NCBI GenBank assembly: GCA_910588855.1
Contig: CAJUSR010000013.1
Coordinates: 29,537 to 93,536, forward strand
DNA from: an uncultured Kineothrix sp.
GTDB lineage: Bacteria > Bacillota > Clostridia > Lachnospirales > Lachnospiraceae
DNA length: 64,000 nt
Direction of reading: 5' to 3'
Below the pieces are notes generated by a model. It ran no database searches. It was not told where the DNA came from and saw nothing but the letters and a program-made list of their open reading frames with translations. Below are positions 9,798 to 18,241 of the stretch, piece by piece. Both the position numbers and the translations under genes were made by a program. Numbering within the stretch: position 1 is the stretch's first letter; each line of letters starts with the position of its first letter.

Positions 9798-9861
9798 CCT
9801 CATTTCCGCGCGGCTTTTTACGTATAGCAAGTTCGCGGATGCCACGCCGACGCAAACTTGG
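9798..9861 (-). ncRNA. Putative pseudoknot leader, copy A
   Basis: On the minus strand, a 10-bp stem (9851-9860 with 9828-9837, one G-U) encloses a 13-nt loop. Loop bases GCGTGGC (9841-9847) can pair with GCCGCGC (9808-9814) just before the GAGG ribosome site of the aldo/keto reductase. The same architecture occurs at three other genes (see findings). It may be a regulatory leader or a repeat; the structure is predicted by eye. Confidence 0.5.
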
Positions 9862-9906
9862 GATTGCATCATTCCGATTTTCAGCCCATGCCTTCTTTCC
9901 TGCATT

Positions 9907-10959
9907 TTAGTCTTCAAAAGTTACCGCAACTTTGCCACACTGCCCACCAGCCATCAATGCATAAGCTTCCTCCGCCTTTTCCAACGGAAATTCATGTGTC
10001 ACCAAATCTTCCGGATGGATCCCCCATCTTACCAAACGTTCTACCAGTTCTTCCATTCTCCATAATGATGTTACCCAGGAACCGAAAATAGTCTTCTGAC
10101 CGTGGATAATATCCGGGCTTGGATTGAATGTGCATGTCCCGCCTTCGCCGACGAATGCAATTTTCCCCCATTCCCTCGTTGCCCTGATGGCAAGCTGCCT
10201 GCCGGCATCGTTTGCGCTGGCGTCAATAGCCCTTTCCACGCCTTTGCCGTCCGTTACCGCCAAAATCTGTTCCAAAGCTTCATCTCCGGGTTTAAATACA
10301 TAATCCGCAAGACCTAATTTCTTTGCCAAATCAATACGGTAATCGTTCATTTCTACACCAATCAGTTTATTTGCCCCCATACATTTAGCCAGCATCAATG
10401 CTGCAAGCCCTACCGGGCCAAGACCGGTAACCAGTACCGCATCATTACCGCAAACCCCGATTTTTTCAATCGCTTCATAAACCGTTCCAAACCCGCAAGC
10501 CACCTGCGCGCCATCTTTATATGTCAGTTCGTCGGGCAATGCAATCAAATCTTTCTCTTCCGCCAATATGTAAGGCGCCATGCCGCCGTTCCTCTGCCAT
10601 CCGTAAGCCTGTCTATGCTCGCTGGTACAGGAAATATAATATCCCCTTCTGCAATCATTGCAGACACCACATCCGGAAATATGGTAGACAATTACCCTGT
10701 CTCCCTTTTTAAAGCGTTTCAGCCCTTCCCCTTCTTCTACGATAACGCCGCACGGCTCATGACCTGCAATCATCCCCGGGATATAGCCTTCCGGCCCTTT
10801 CCCTACATGTTCCCTGTAAATGCACCTGATATCGCTTCCACAAATCGTCGTCGCTTTTGTCTGTACCAGCACCTGCCCATGCCCTGGTTTTGGGATATCG
10901 AACTCCTTCAATTCCACCGTGCTGTTTCCGGGCAATATTGCCCCCATCATCTTACTCAT
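9907..10959 (-). CDS. Zinc-dependent alcohol dehydrogenase (MDR family)
   Basis: The 350-residue medium-chain dehydrogenase has the catalytic-zinc motif TTICGSDIRC and GHEPCGVIVEEGEG. The structural-zinc cysteines are in GCGVCNDCRRGYYISC. The Rossmann NAD site is VTGLGPVGLAALMLAKCMGA. It resembles sorbitol/threonine dehydrogenase-like enzymes that oxidise polyols or sugar alcohols. It is divergent from an AraC regulator at 11319, which is its likely controller. Substrate is not evident. Confidence 0.92.
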   Translation of the reverse strand: MSKMMGAILPGNSTVELKEFDIPKPGHGQVLVQTKATTICGSDIRCIYREHVGKGPEGYIPGMIAGHEPCGVIVEEGEGLKRFKKGDRVIVYHISGCGVCNDCRRGYYISCTSEHRQAYGWQRNGGMAPYILAEEKDLIALPDELTYKDGAQVACGFGTVYEAIEKIGVCGNDAVLVTGLGPVGLAALMLAKCMGANKLIGVEMNDYRIDLAKKLGLADYVFKPGDEALEQILAVTDGKGVERAIDASANDAGRQLAIRATREWGKIAFVGEGGTCTFNPSPDIIHGQKTIFGSWVTSLWRMEELVERLVRWGIHPEDLVTHEFPLEKAEEAYALMAGGQCGKVAVTFED

Positions 10960-11318
10960 ACTGTTTTTCCTCCTTCTTTTCCAGTTTTCTTTTACTTCTG
11001 CTTTCTTTTTTACTTTTGCTTCCCTTTTTGCTTCTTTTTCCTTTTTGCTTCTTTTTCCCTTTTGCTTCTTTTTCCCTTTTACTTCTTCTTTCCCTTTTGC
11101 TTTTATTTTCCTTTTATCATCCCTTTGCCATATCTTTCTTTTTTATCTCTTTGACATTTTTCTTTTTTCTCTTCTTCTTAAACTTTATTATAATCTTTTT
11201 CTTTTTATCCGTAAGAGATTCCTTTGACATTTTTAACATTTTTATGTCGTGTTATCGAATATTTATTGCATTTTCCCCAAAACAGACGTATAGTAAAGAA
11301 AAAGGCTTGGTAATTATT
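10960..11318. repeat. Divergent intergenic region with a long pyrimidine tract
   Basis: Positions about 10975-11215 on the plus strand are almost only C and T, with degenerate repeats of TTTTTGCTTCTTTTTCCC. On the minus strand this forms a purine-rich leader rich in AAAAGG words before the alcohol dehydrogenase. The long plus-strand frame across it is low-complexity and not credible as protein. The AraC gene starts just after it. Similar tracts occur at 8630-8770, 12770-13075 and 47460-47580. Confidence 0.6.
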
Positions 11319-12191
11319 ATGTTAAAACGATTGGACCATTTCGATTTACATTTCTCTTTGGGCGGATTTGATTTCCATATTTCCAACATTGTCCTGGAAC
11401 GCTTTGAGCGTTCCATCCCTAAGCACAGCCATAGCAAAAACAGCTATGAAATCCACTACATACCTTTCGGTTACGGCAAGGCCGTCATCGGCGGACAGTC
11501 TTATGAAATCATCCCCAATACCCTTTTCGTTACCGGCCCGTTTGTGGAACACTCTCAAATCCCTGAGCGCAAAGACCCTATGTGGGAATATTGCATTTAT
11601 CTGAAAGTAGGACGCTGCTCTGCTTCCTCTTCCTCTTTGGAAGAAAAAAACCTTGCCGGGCAATTCCGCAAAACCGGCTTTTGGTTCGGCCAGGACAGCC
11701 AGGATATCCACACCTTAATGAAACAGCTTTTTTCCGAATTGGAACACCGCTATACCGGCTATTCCATACATGCCGAAATCCTGTTAAAGCAACTGATTAT
11801 CAAACTGGTGAGAAATTATGAAGGTAAAGTGGAAACCAACTCTTATACCGGCGCCCCTAATTTAATCGACAATAAATACCTTATCATCGAAGAATGTTTC
11901 CTTTATGAATACCGTACTTTAAGCCTGGACATGCTGTCCGCCCGCCTTGGGCTTGGCATCCGCCAGACGGAACGGTTATTAAAAGACCACTACGGAAAGA
12001 CTTTTTTGCAGAAAAAAACGGAAGCCCGCATGTCTGCTGCTTCCATCCTTTTGCAAAACCCGGATTTATCCATTACAAAAATCGCCGAAGACACCGGCTA
12101 TTCCTGCGTCGAACATTTTTCCGCTTCCTTTAAACGTTATTACGGTCAGAGCGCCACCTCCTACCGGAAACAATTTTCTTCCGTCCTATAA
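11319..12191 (+). CDS. AraC-family transcriptional regulator
   Basis: The 290-residue regulator has an N-terminal cupin ligand domain (about 10-150; FERSIPKHSHSKNSYEIHYI and IPNTLFVTGPFVEHSQ) and a C-terminal AraC DNA-binding domain (about 195-290; LSLDMLSARLGLGIRQTERLL and the IAEDTGYSCVEHFSASFKRYYG recognition region, given here as two parts: IAEDTGYSC and VEHFSASFKRYYG). The ATG at 11319 was chosen because upstream sequence is the low-complexity tract. It is divergent from the zinc dehydrogenase and likely regulates it and the reductase. Confidence 0.85.
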   Translation: MLKRLDHFDLHFSLGGFDFHISNIVLERFERSIPKHSHSKNSYEIHYIPFGYGKAVIGGQSYEIIPNTLFVTGPFVEHSQIPERKDPMWEYCIYLKVGRCSASSSSLEEKNLAGQFRKTGFWFGQDSQDIHTLMKQLFSELEHRYTGYSIHAEILLKQLIIKLVRNYEGKVETNSYTGAPNLIDNKYLIIEECFLYEYRTLSLDMLSARLGLGIRQTERLLKDHYGKTFLQKKTEARMSAASILLQNPDLSITKIAEDTGYSCVEHFSASFKRYYGQSATSYRKQFSSVL

Positions 12192-12273
12192 TATCGGGAT
12201 TTGAGCGCCAAGCGGCACTGCAGGAAAGGCCCATTTGGTATCCGGCGCCTGTCAGAAAATCCCGAATATTTTT
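12191..12273 (+). terminator. Terminator after the AraC gene, overlapping the convergent gene end
   Basis: A long imperfect stem, ATCGGGATTT (about 12193-12202) with AAATCCCGAAT (about 12256-12267), plus an inner GCGCC/GGCGC pair, is followed by TTTTTT on the plus strand. It covers the last codons of the convergent gene that ends at 12252. Confidence 0.6.
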
Positions 12274-12701
12274 TCCCGGAATCCTTTGTAAATGGTGTCA
12301 TAGTCCGCATAGCCTATCTTGCTGTCCTTAAACCGTTCTCCCCACCGGCTGCATACGGCATCTGCAATCATTTTCCCATTTTCCCCATCCGAAAGCAAAA
12401 TAGCTGGAAAAGTATAATAAATCATAAAAAAATTTAAATCCGCCTGTGCCCTGCCCCCTATTTTCCCGTTTACCTTAAAATGCCCTTCTACCTGATCCAC
12501 AAAAGATACCGCAATCTCCTTTGCCGCCTTTTCTTTATCCTCCGCCTGCTCCATATAAGCCGCCATTTCTGAAAAATAGTGCCCGTGGTTTTCCCTAAAC
12601 TCCACCATGTTCTTCTCATATGACGCTTTTTTCAATTTTTTCATCTTCGCCTGCATCCCGTCAAAAATTTTCTCTACTCCTTCCAGCATTTCCTCATCCA
12701 T
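12252..12701 (-). CDS. Conserved hypothetical protein
   Basis: A 149-residue soluble, mostly helical, charged protein (KMKKLKKASYEKNMVEF near the N-terminus; VEGHFKVNGKIGGRAQADLN in the middle). No catalytic motif or membrane segment is visible. I do not recognise the family. It is convergent with the AraC gene at 11319 and has no obvious operon partner. Confidence 0.6.
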   Translation of the reverse strand: MDEEMLEGVEKIFDGMQAKMKKLKKASYEKNMVEFRENHGHYFSEMAAYMEQAEDKEKAAKEIAVSFVDQVEGHFKVNGKIGGRAQADLNFFMIYYTFPAILLSDGENGKMIADAVCSRWGERFKDSKIGYADYDTIYKGFREKIFGIF

Positions 12702-12779
12702 CCTTTCTTCCTTATAGTATATCTAAATTATATATCGGATACTTGCGGAATCCATTTGCCCAATATCCCGCAACCATTT

Positions 12780-13075
12780 ATCTTTGTTTCTTTTCTTGTT
12801 CTGTCTGTTACTCCTTTTATTATTTCTTCTGCCTCTCCTTTGATTATTCCTTCTGCCGCTCTTTTGATTGTTCCTTCTGTTATCCCTTTTATTGTTCCTT
12901 CTGTTGATCCTTTTATTGTTCCTTCTGCCGCTCTTTTGATTGTTCCTTCTGCCGCTCTTTTGATTGTTCCTTTTACTGTTCCTTCTGTCGCCCCTTTTAT
13001 TGTTCTGTCTGTTGCTCCTTTAAATGTTCCTTCTGCCGCCCCTTTGCTTGGCCCTTCTGTTGTTCCTGCCCTTAT
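12780..13075. repeat. Degenerate 24-bp tandem repeat, intergenic
   Basis: About ten imperfect copies of a 24-bp unit resembling ATTGTTCCTTCTGCCGCTCT followed by TTTG lie between two minus-strand genes. The plus-strand frame across it encodes only a hydrophobic low-complexity string and has no credible start, so I treat it as non-coding. On the minus strand it is purine-rich. Confidence 0.65.
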
Positions 13076-14055
13076 TCCTCCCGGAAAGGGAACAACAGCT
13101 TCTGGTTTTCTTCCGTATATACGCTGTCGTTGCTGATTAATTCACAGCCGGAATCAATATGTTTCTCTACCTTCCCGCCATTCAATATTTCTACCGCAGC
13201 TTCTATACCAAGATATCCCATCTTAAAAGGATTCTGAATCACTATAATTTCAAAAATCCCCTCCTCCAAAAACTGTATTTCCTCTAAAGAACTGTCAATA
13301 CCAACTACCCGTATCCGGTCATGCAGCCCCTTTTCCTTAATTGCCCTCGCTGCGCCCACAGCCGAATATTCGTTCAACCCTGCCACCAAATCAATTTCCG
13401 GATATTTTTCTATCAGTTCCATCATAAGCCGGTAAGCCTTGTCGTAATCCGAATCGCAAAATACCACATCCACAATCCGGTCTTCATATTCACCCAATCC
13501 CTTCCTGACCCCTTTTTCCCTTTCGATAGCTGTCGATGAGCCTTCCACATGGCCGATAATCGCAATCTGGGAATCCTCTGTGGCACATTTTTTCATGTAA
13601 CTGCCTTCTACTTCCCCCAGCTTTTCATTATCGGTAGCTATTACCGTATCCGCAATGTCCTCATCCACTTCCGAATCCACCAATATTAAAGGAATCCCTT
13701 TCTCTGTCACTTTCTTTGCATAAAGCGTTGTCTCCGTGAAACTGGATGGGGTCAGCAGGATAGCGTCCGGCTTCTGGTCTATTGCCCATTCTATCAATGC
13801 ATTCTGCTCCTCATAGTCGTCCTCCGTCTCTGCCGCCACAATCGTAAGGTCTATATGATATTCCGCCGCCGCCATTTCCGCCCCTTCAATCAACAGCTTC
13901 CAAAAATCATTGTCCTCGTCGATTACCTTCGGAATAAAAATCACACGATATTTTTCATCCTCTTTTCTGCTGTTTACTATAAAAAAAATCCCTGCCGCCG
14001 CAACAACAATGCCTATGCAAATCCACAACAGAAACTTTTTCGTATGCACTTTCAT
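13072..14055 (-). CDS. Extracytoplasmic sugar-binding sensor protein (partner of YesM/YesN pair)
   Basis: A 327-residue protein with one N-terminal membrane anchor (WICIGIVVAAAGIFFIV) and a LacI/ribose-type binding fold (about 35-320; AIDQKPDAILLTPSSF, IATDNEKLGEVEGSYMKK, VAGLNEYSAVGAARAI). It ends a three-gene unit after the kinase (about 24-bp gap). It probably binds a sugar outside the membrane and signals to the kinase rather than serving transport, since no permease is adjacent. The start is uncertain: an upstream TTG lies only 1 nt after AAGGAGGC, so the ATG at 14055 is preferred. Confidence 0.85.
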   Translation of the reverse strand: MKVHTKKFLLWICIGIVVAAAGIFFIVNSRKEDEKYRVIFIPKVIDEDNDFWKLLIEGAEMAAAEYHIDLTIVAAETEDDYEEQNALIEWAIDQKPDAILLTPSSFTETTLYAKKVTEKGIPLILVDSEVDEDIADTVIATDNEKLGEVEGSYMKKCATEDSQIAIIGHVEGSSTAIEREKGVRKGLGEYEDRIVDVVFCDSDYDKAYRLMMELIEKYPEIDLVAGLNEYSAVGAARAIKEKGLHDRIRVVGIDSSLEEIQFLEEGIFEIIVIQNPFKMGYLGIEAAVEILNGGKVEKHIDSGCELISNDSVYTEENQKLLFPFREE

Positions 14056-14079
14056 CTTTTCTGCCAAGCCTCCTTCCGT

Positions 14080-15873
14080 CTACTCCCGGAAATTCCTTGG
14101 AATTGTAATGGTTGCCGTAGTACCCTGCCCCAAAACGCTTTCAAAGCAAAGCCCGTATTCCGCCCCATAGTACAGGCAGATACGTGTCTGCACATTATGC
14201 ACGCCTACCCCGTTCTTCCCTTCACTTTCTCTGGACTTATCAAAAATCCCTTTTAAAGCGGCTTCATCCATTCCTATCCCGTTATCGATTACTTTTAAAA
14301 TAATCTTATCATCTTCCCCATATCCTACAATCTTTATAAGCCCTTTGGAGCCTTTATACTTAATGCCGTGGTAAATCGCATTCTCTACTAACGGCTGCAG
14401 GATAAGATTAATAATTTCTTCTTTTTTAATATCTTCGTCCACTTCTATTTCGTATTCCAGCTTGTCCTTATAGCGCATCTTCTGGATGGTCAGATAGCTC
14501 CCTGCATAATCCACTTCCTTTTGCAAAGGAATCCTTTCGTTATCGTTGCTGATACTCTGCCGCAGCAGTCTGGCAAGTGCGGAAGTCATGCGCACCACTT
14601 CCTTATTTTTCCCTCCTTCCGCCATCCAGATAATGGAATCCAGTGTATTGTACAAAAAATGGGGGTTAATCTGAGACCGGAGCGCTTTCAGCTCACTTTT
14701 CCGCTTTTCTTCCTGCTCATAGGTATTTTGCACCATCAACTGCCGAATCCGTGCCGTCATAAGGTTAAACGAATTTCCAAGGCTGTCTATCTCGCTCCCT
14801 GGTCCAACGGTCACATCCGTATTTTCAAAATTCCCTTTCTCCACTTCTTCCATTGATTCTTTCAGTTCCTTAATCGGTCTTGTAATAGCCGTGGCAAAAA
14901 AGATGGCAAGAAGCATGGCAACGCACAGCAAGATAGCCGCTGTCAACATATAAAGGGATTCCGTTTCTTTTTTGTTTTTCATCAATTCGGAAATATCCGC
15001 TACGCCTACAACCCGCCACCCTGTCTTTTCCGATACCGAAACAGTATAGAGCTTGCCGTCGTCCGTTCCGCTCCCTTCCGCGATAAAATAACCGTCATGG
15101 TCAAAACCCAGCACTTCTTCCGTCCGCTCCCTGGTTAAACCGTTGTAAAGCAGTTGCTGCTTCGGATGATAAATGATTTTTCCCGAACCATCCATAATAA
15201 ATACATAACTGTTGGTGGCAAGGCTATTGTTTTCACACAAATCCTTCAACAATTTATAGTTTAAATCAATGAAAAAAACTGCTTCGTTTTCCCCCGTTTT
15301 CGGATTTTTTATCCCTTTGCTTAACGTAACAACCCATTTATAATTGTTGCGTATCACATGCTGGACATGGGATGAAGTTAAAATGCGGCCCTCTCCTTCC
15401 AAAGCTTCCTTATACCACTCCACTTCCTGCAAATCCACATTTTCGTTCAAAGTATCCGTACCGTCATTAATGATATAATCCCTCCTTGGCGTCACCACCG
15501 CAATATTGGAAATATCCTGCCTTGTTTCCACCACGGTATTGAACTGGGTCACAATACGGCTGTAAGCTTCCTGCTCATCCAACTTAGGCATATCCCTGAA
15601 CAAATACTTCTGTACATCCCCGCCTTGTATAATCATAGAAGAAATATTCTCCATATAGTCGATATAAGAATCGATATCTCTATTCACCTGACGGACCAGG
15701 CGGGAAGTATAATCCGTAGAATTTTCCAAAACAGTCTTTTTCGTATAATCTACGGATATCAAAAGAAAAATAAGCATTGTAACAACAATTAACAGTGCAA
15801 ACAGGCAAAGCATCGTTGCCCTTACGCTTTTGAACAAAGACAAAACGGTAAAACGGTTCCTATTTCCTGCCAT
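14080..15873 (-). CDS. YesM-type sensor histidine kinase
   Basis: The 597-residue membrane kinase has TM1 at about 18-38, an extracellular Cache-like sensor (about 40-300), TM2 (about 308-330), a HAMP domain (about 330-385) and a His_kinase domain with the phosphoacceptor in LRSQINPHFLYNTLDSIIWM. The ATPase part includes the N box LILQPLVENAIYHGI and DNGIGMDEA. Its start directly abuts the response regulator gene stop. It is the transmitter of the SBP-kinase-regulator trio. Confidence 0.95.
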   Translation of the reverse strand: MAGNRNRFTVLSLFKSVRATMLCLFALLIVVTMLIFLLISVDYTKKTVLENSTDYTSRLVRQVNRDIDSYIDYMENISSMIIQGGDVQKYLFRDMPKLDEQEAYSRIVTQFNTVVETRQDISNIAVVTPRRDYIINDGTDTLNENVDLQEVEWYKEALEGEGRILTSSHVQHVIRNNYKWVVTLSKGIKNPKTGENEAVFFIDLNYKLLKDLCENNSLATNSYVFIMDGSGKIIYHPKQQLLYNGLTRERTEEVLGFDHDGYFIAEGSGTDDGKLYTVSVSEKTGWRVVGVADISELMKNKKETESLYMLTAAILLCVAMLLAIFFATAITRPIKELKESMEEVEKGNFENTDVTVGPGSEIDSLGNSFNLMTARIRQLMVQNTYEQEEKRKSELKALRSQINPHFLYNTLDSIIWMAEGGKNKEVVRMTSALARLLRQSISNDNERIPLQKEVDYAGSYLTIQKMRYKDKLEYEIEVDEDIKKEEIINLILQPLVENAIYHGIKYKGSKGLIKIVGYGEDDKIILKVIDNGIGMDEAALKGIFDKSRESEGKNGVGVHNVQTRICLYYGAEYGLCFESVLGQGTTATITIPRNFRE

Positions 15874-17487
15874 TTATTTCCTCATTTCTTTTGCATATTC
15901 AGTAGGCGTTTTCCCCGTAATCTTCTTAAAAGCAATACTGAAATAGTGGGAATCATTGAACCCTACCCGCTCCGCAATCTCATAGTTTTTCATGTCCGTA
16001 TGTTCCAGCAAATCCTTTGCCTTCTGCATCCTCAGCCCAATCAACACGTCCATAAAAGTTGTTCCCGTGGCTTGCTTAAAGATAGTGCTGAAACGGCTTG
16101 TACTGATATTCAGATAGGAGCAGACGGAATGCAGGCTTAAGCTACAGTCGCCATAATTTTTTTCGATATAATCCATCGCCAGCACCGCATATTTCTTTCC
16201 GCCTACATTTCTCTGGCTGTCCAGCCATTCCCCTACCTCCAGGCAATAAGCACATAAAATATCCATCGCTGCTTTCAGCTCCTCAGCCTTCAGCGATTTT
16301 TCCAAAATCTCTTCTTTTGAAGCTATGCGCTGACCACTCTCCATTTCCGAAAGTTTGCAAAATTCGTCCAGCATATCGATAATCCTTTGCAGGATGACGC
16401 CAACGCCCCTCCTGTCATAGCGGCATTCCCGCAGTTCTTTCTCCAATGCAGCAAAGTCATCGGCTATCCCGTCCATGTCGTTCCCTTTTACATGAAGGGA
16501 TAAACCATCCAATATTGGTTCCACATCCGCCTGCCTTTTTTCTTCCCGGATGACCTCTATTTCCATCACATGGTTTCCGCCCATGATATAATGATACTCC
16601 AACGCCTCTTCCGCTTCTTCATAGGAAACATAAATATTTTCCGTTTCCTTTGCATAACCCCCCAGGCCGATATTCACCGCCAGTTGCATAATCCGGTTCA
16701 TCTGGTCAATGATCTCGCAGCAAATACCCTTTACCGTCTGCCTAAATTCCACCGGATGATTGGAATGCAGCAACATATATGTACGGTGGTCTTTCCCCTG
16801 GCATACTTCGCCTGCCTTATTCCTCTGTACAATCTCCTGGCTGATATTATGGAGGACAAAGGCCATCAAGGCGCTTTCCCTTTTCCTTTTCTCATCCAGC
16901 CTATTGGAACGGGCATAAATATCCAGCTCCACAACCGCTACCCGGTATACGGCGGAGCAAAAATCCAGCCCCACTTTTTTTAATTCCTTGCGAATTTCTT
17001 CATCCGCTTTGCTCCCTCTAATCAAATGCAGCAAAGTTTCCGAATATAAAAGCTGCTGCCCTTTCCGGTATGCAGACTCCAGCTCCACGACTTTACGCTC
17101 TGCCTTCCGCTCCTTATCCATCTCCGCTTTCAGCGCAGTCAAAACATCCCCCATTTCCTCTGCGGTAATCGGTTTGAGCAAATATTCCTTTACGCCATAA
17201 CGGATAGCCTTCTTTGCATAGTCAAAATCATCATACCCGCTCAATATAATGATTTTTACTGCCGGATAATCTTCGCACAGCTTTTCGCTCAACTGCATCC
17301 CATCCATATAAGGCATACAAATATCGGTAAGAACCACATCCACAGGATTCTTTCCTATAAATTCCAAAGCCTCTTTCCCATTTTCACAACTACCGGCCAG
17401 CTCATATCCGTACTGCTCCCATTTTACATTCTCACTGACAGCCTCACGGATAAGCGCCTCATCGTCCACAAGTAAAATCCGATACAT
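15874..17487 (-). CDS. YesN-type response regulator (REC + AraC HTH)
   Basis: The 537-residue regulator has an N-terminal receiver domain (LLVDDEALIREAV, phospho-Asp in VVLTDICMPYMDGM, conserved Lys in LLKPITAEEM), a long middle region of about 280 residues and a C-terminal AraC DNA-binding domain (about 435-537; SVCSYLNISTSRFSTIFKQ and AERVGFNDSHYFSIAFKKI). It is the first gene of the trio, with GGAGGG 5 nt before ATG. Likely targets are the nearby sugar transport or mucin-peptidase genes; no binding site was established. Confidence 0.95.
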   Translation of the reverse strand: MYRILLVDDEALIREAVSENVKWEQYGYELAGSCENGKEALEFIGKNPVDVVLTDICMPYMDGMQLSEKLCEDYPAVKIIILSGYDDFDYAKKAIRYGVKEYLLKPITAEEMGDVLTALKAEMDKERKAERKVVELESAYRKGQQLLYSETLLHLIRGSKADEEIRKELKKVGLDFCSAVYRVAVVELDIYARSNRLDEKRKRESALMAFVLHNISQEIVQRNKAGEVCQGKDHRTYMLLHSNHPVEFRQTVKGICCEIIDQMNRIMQLAVNIGLGGYAKETENIYVSYEEAEEALEYHYIMGGNHVMEIEVIREEKRQADVEPILDGLSLHVKGNDMDGIADDFAALEKELRECRYDRRGVGVILQRIIDMLDEFCKLSEMESGQRIASKEEILEKSLKAEELKAAMDILCAYCLEVGEWLDSQRNVGGKKYAVLAMDYIEKNYGDCSLSLHSVCSYLNISTSRFSTIFKQATGTTFMDVLIGLRMQKAKDLLEHTDMKNYEIAERVGFNDSHYFSIAFKKITGKTPTEYAKEMRK

Positions 17488-17499
17488 TTTCCCTCCAAT

Positions 17500-17548
17500 G
17501 AAAAATGCAGTATTCCCTCACAAACATTCAAAAAGGGGAATACTGCAA
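17500..17548 (-). terminator. Rho-independent terminator of fucU
   Basis: On the minus strand TGCAGTATTCCCC pairs with GGGAATACTGCA (12-bp stem, about 17-nt loop) and is followed by TTTTT (17500-17505). It sits between fucU and the response regulator gene, so the latter is probably transcribed separately. Confidence 0.75.
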
Positions 17549-17627
17549 TTCTAACCACATACACAACCTATTAAAGTAAGTGATACTATGAAAGTAAACT
17601 CACAAACACTCTAACCGCCGTTTTACC

Positions 17628-18071
17628 CTATTTATCAACCACAACACCTTTTTGCAGCATAATATTGGCATATAAGGCAGTTTCTCCTGAAGCAATAATC
17701 GCATATGCTTTTTTCGCCTCTTCATAAAAAGCGAAACGTTCAATCTGTCCAATCGCCTTCTCTGCGCGGCTGTCATGACGTGCGGTTATTTCTTCGTAAG
17801 TTTTCCAAATCGGAGTCTCTACTGTATCCCCAGGCATAACCTCCATCAGGTTCACCGGTTTGTCCACATAAGTATCTAATGGGAATACTTGTAAAATAGC
17901 ATCTAATATTTCAGGAATACCATGCCCATCCATCCGGATAACAATAGCATCCTTCCCCATAGATTCCGCCGGGAAATTGCCATCCGCAATTACCAGCCTG
18001 TCGCTATGCCCCATCTCGCAAAGCACTTTCAATAACTCCGGGGATAATATTCCAGGAACTCCTTTTAACAT
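17628..18071 (-). CDS. fucU: L-fucose mutarotase (RbsD/FucU family)
   Basis: The 147-residue cytoplasmic protein is close to the usual FucU length of about 140. It has the family N-terminus LKGVPGILSPELLKVLCEMG, the catalytic His in MGHSDRLVIADGNFP, and the C-terminal TGE-like segment IIASGETALYANIMLQKG. It interconverts fucose anomers so that FucI receives its substrate. Start 18071 is preferred because AGGAGG lies 8 nt upstream. Together with fucI and the aldolase it supports L-fucose rather than rhamnose as the sugar. Confidence 0.9.
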   Translation of the reverse strand: MLKGVPGILSPELLKVLCEMGHSDRLVIADGNFPAESMGKDAIVIRMDGHGIPEILDAILQVFPLDTYVDKPVNLMEVMPGDTVETPIWKTYEEITARHDSRAEKAIGQIERFAFYEEAKKAYAIIASGETALYANIMLQKGVVVDK

Positions 18072-18241
18072 CGCAACCCCTCCTATTTCTTCCTTATCGC
18101 TGATAGAAAAGCTCCGTCCGCCCTCCACATACAGCAAAGAGGATTTTTACACCTCTGCCAATTGTATCTTTTCATCCATGTTATCATATCGGTTCCGTAA
18201 AAAGTCGTAAAATAGTGGCATATTATATAATCATTTTCACT

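Noticed and set aside
10857..11318. A plus-strand frame extending the AraC regulator to 444 residues
   Set aside because: The extra 154 residues are Phe/Ser/Leu-rich low complexity encoded by the pyrimidine tract; AraC homology begins at the ATG at 11319.
12756..13136. A 126-residue plus-strand frame with a PSVAPFIV-like repeat
   Set aside because: It is produced by the 24-bp tandem repeat, overlaps the end of the binding-protein gene on the other strand, and has no ribosome site.
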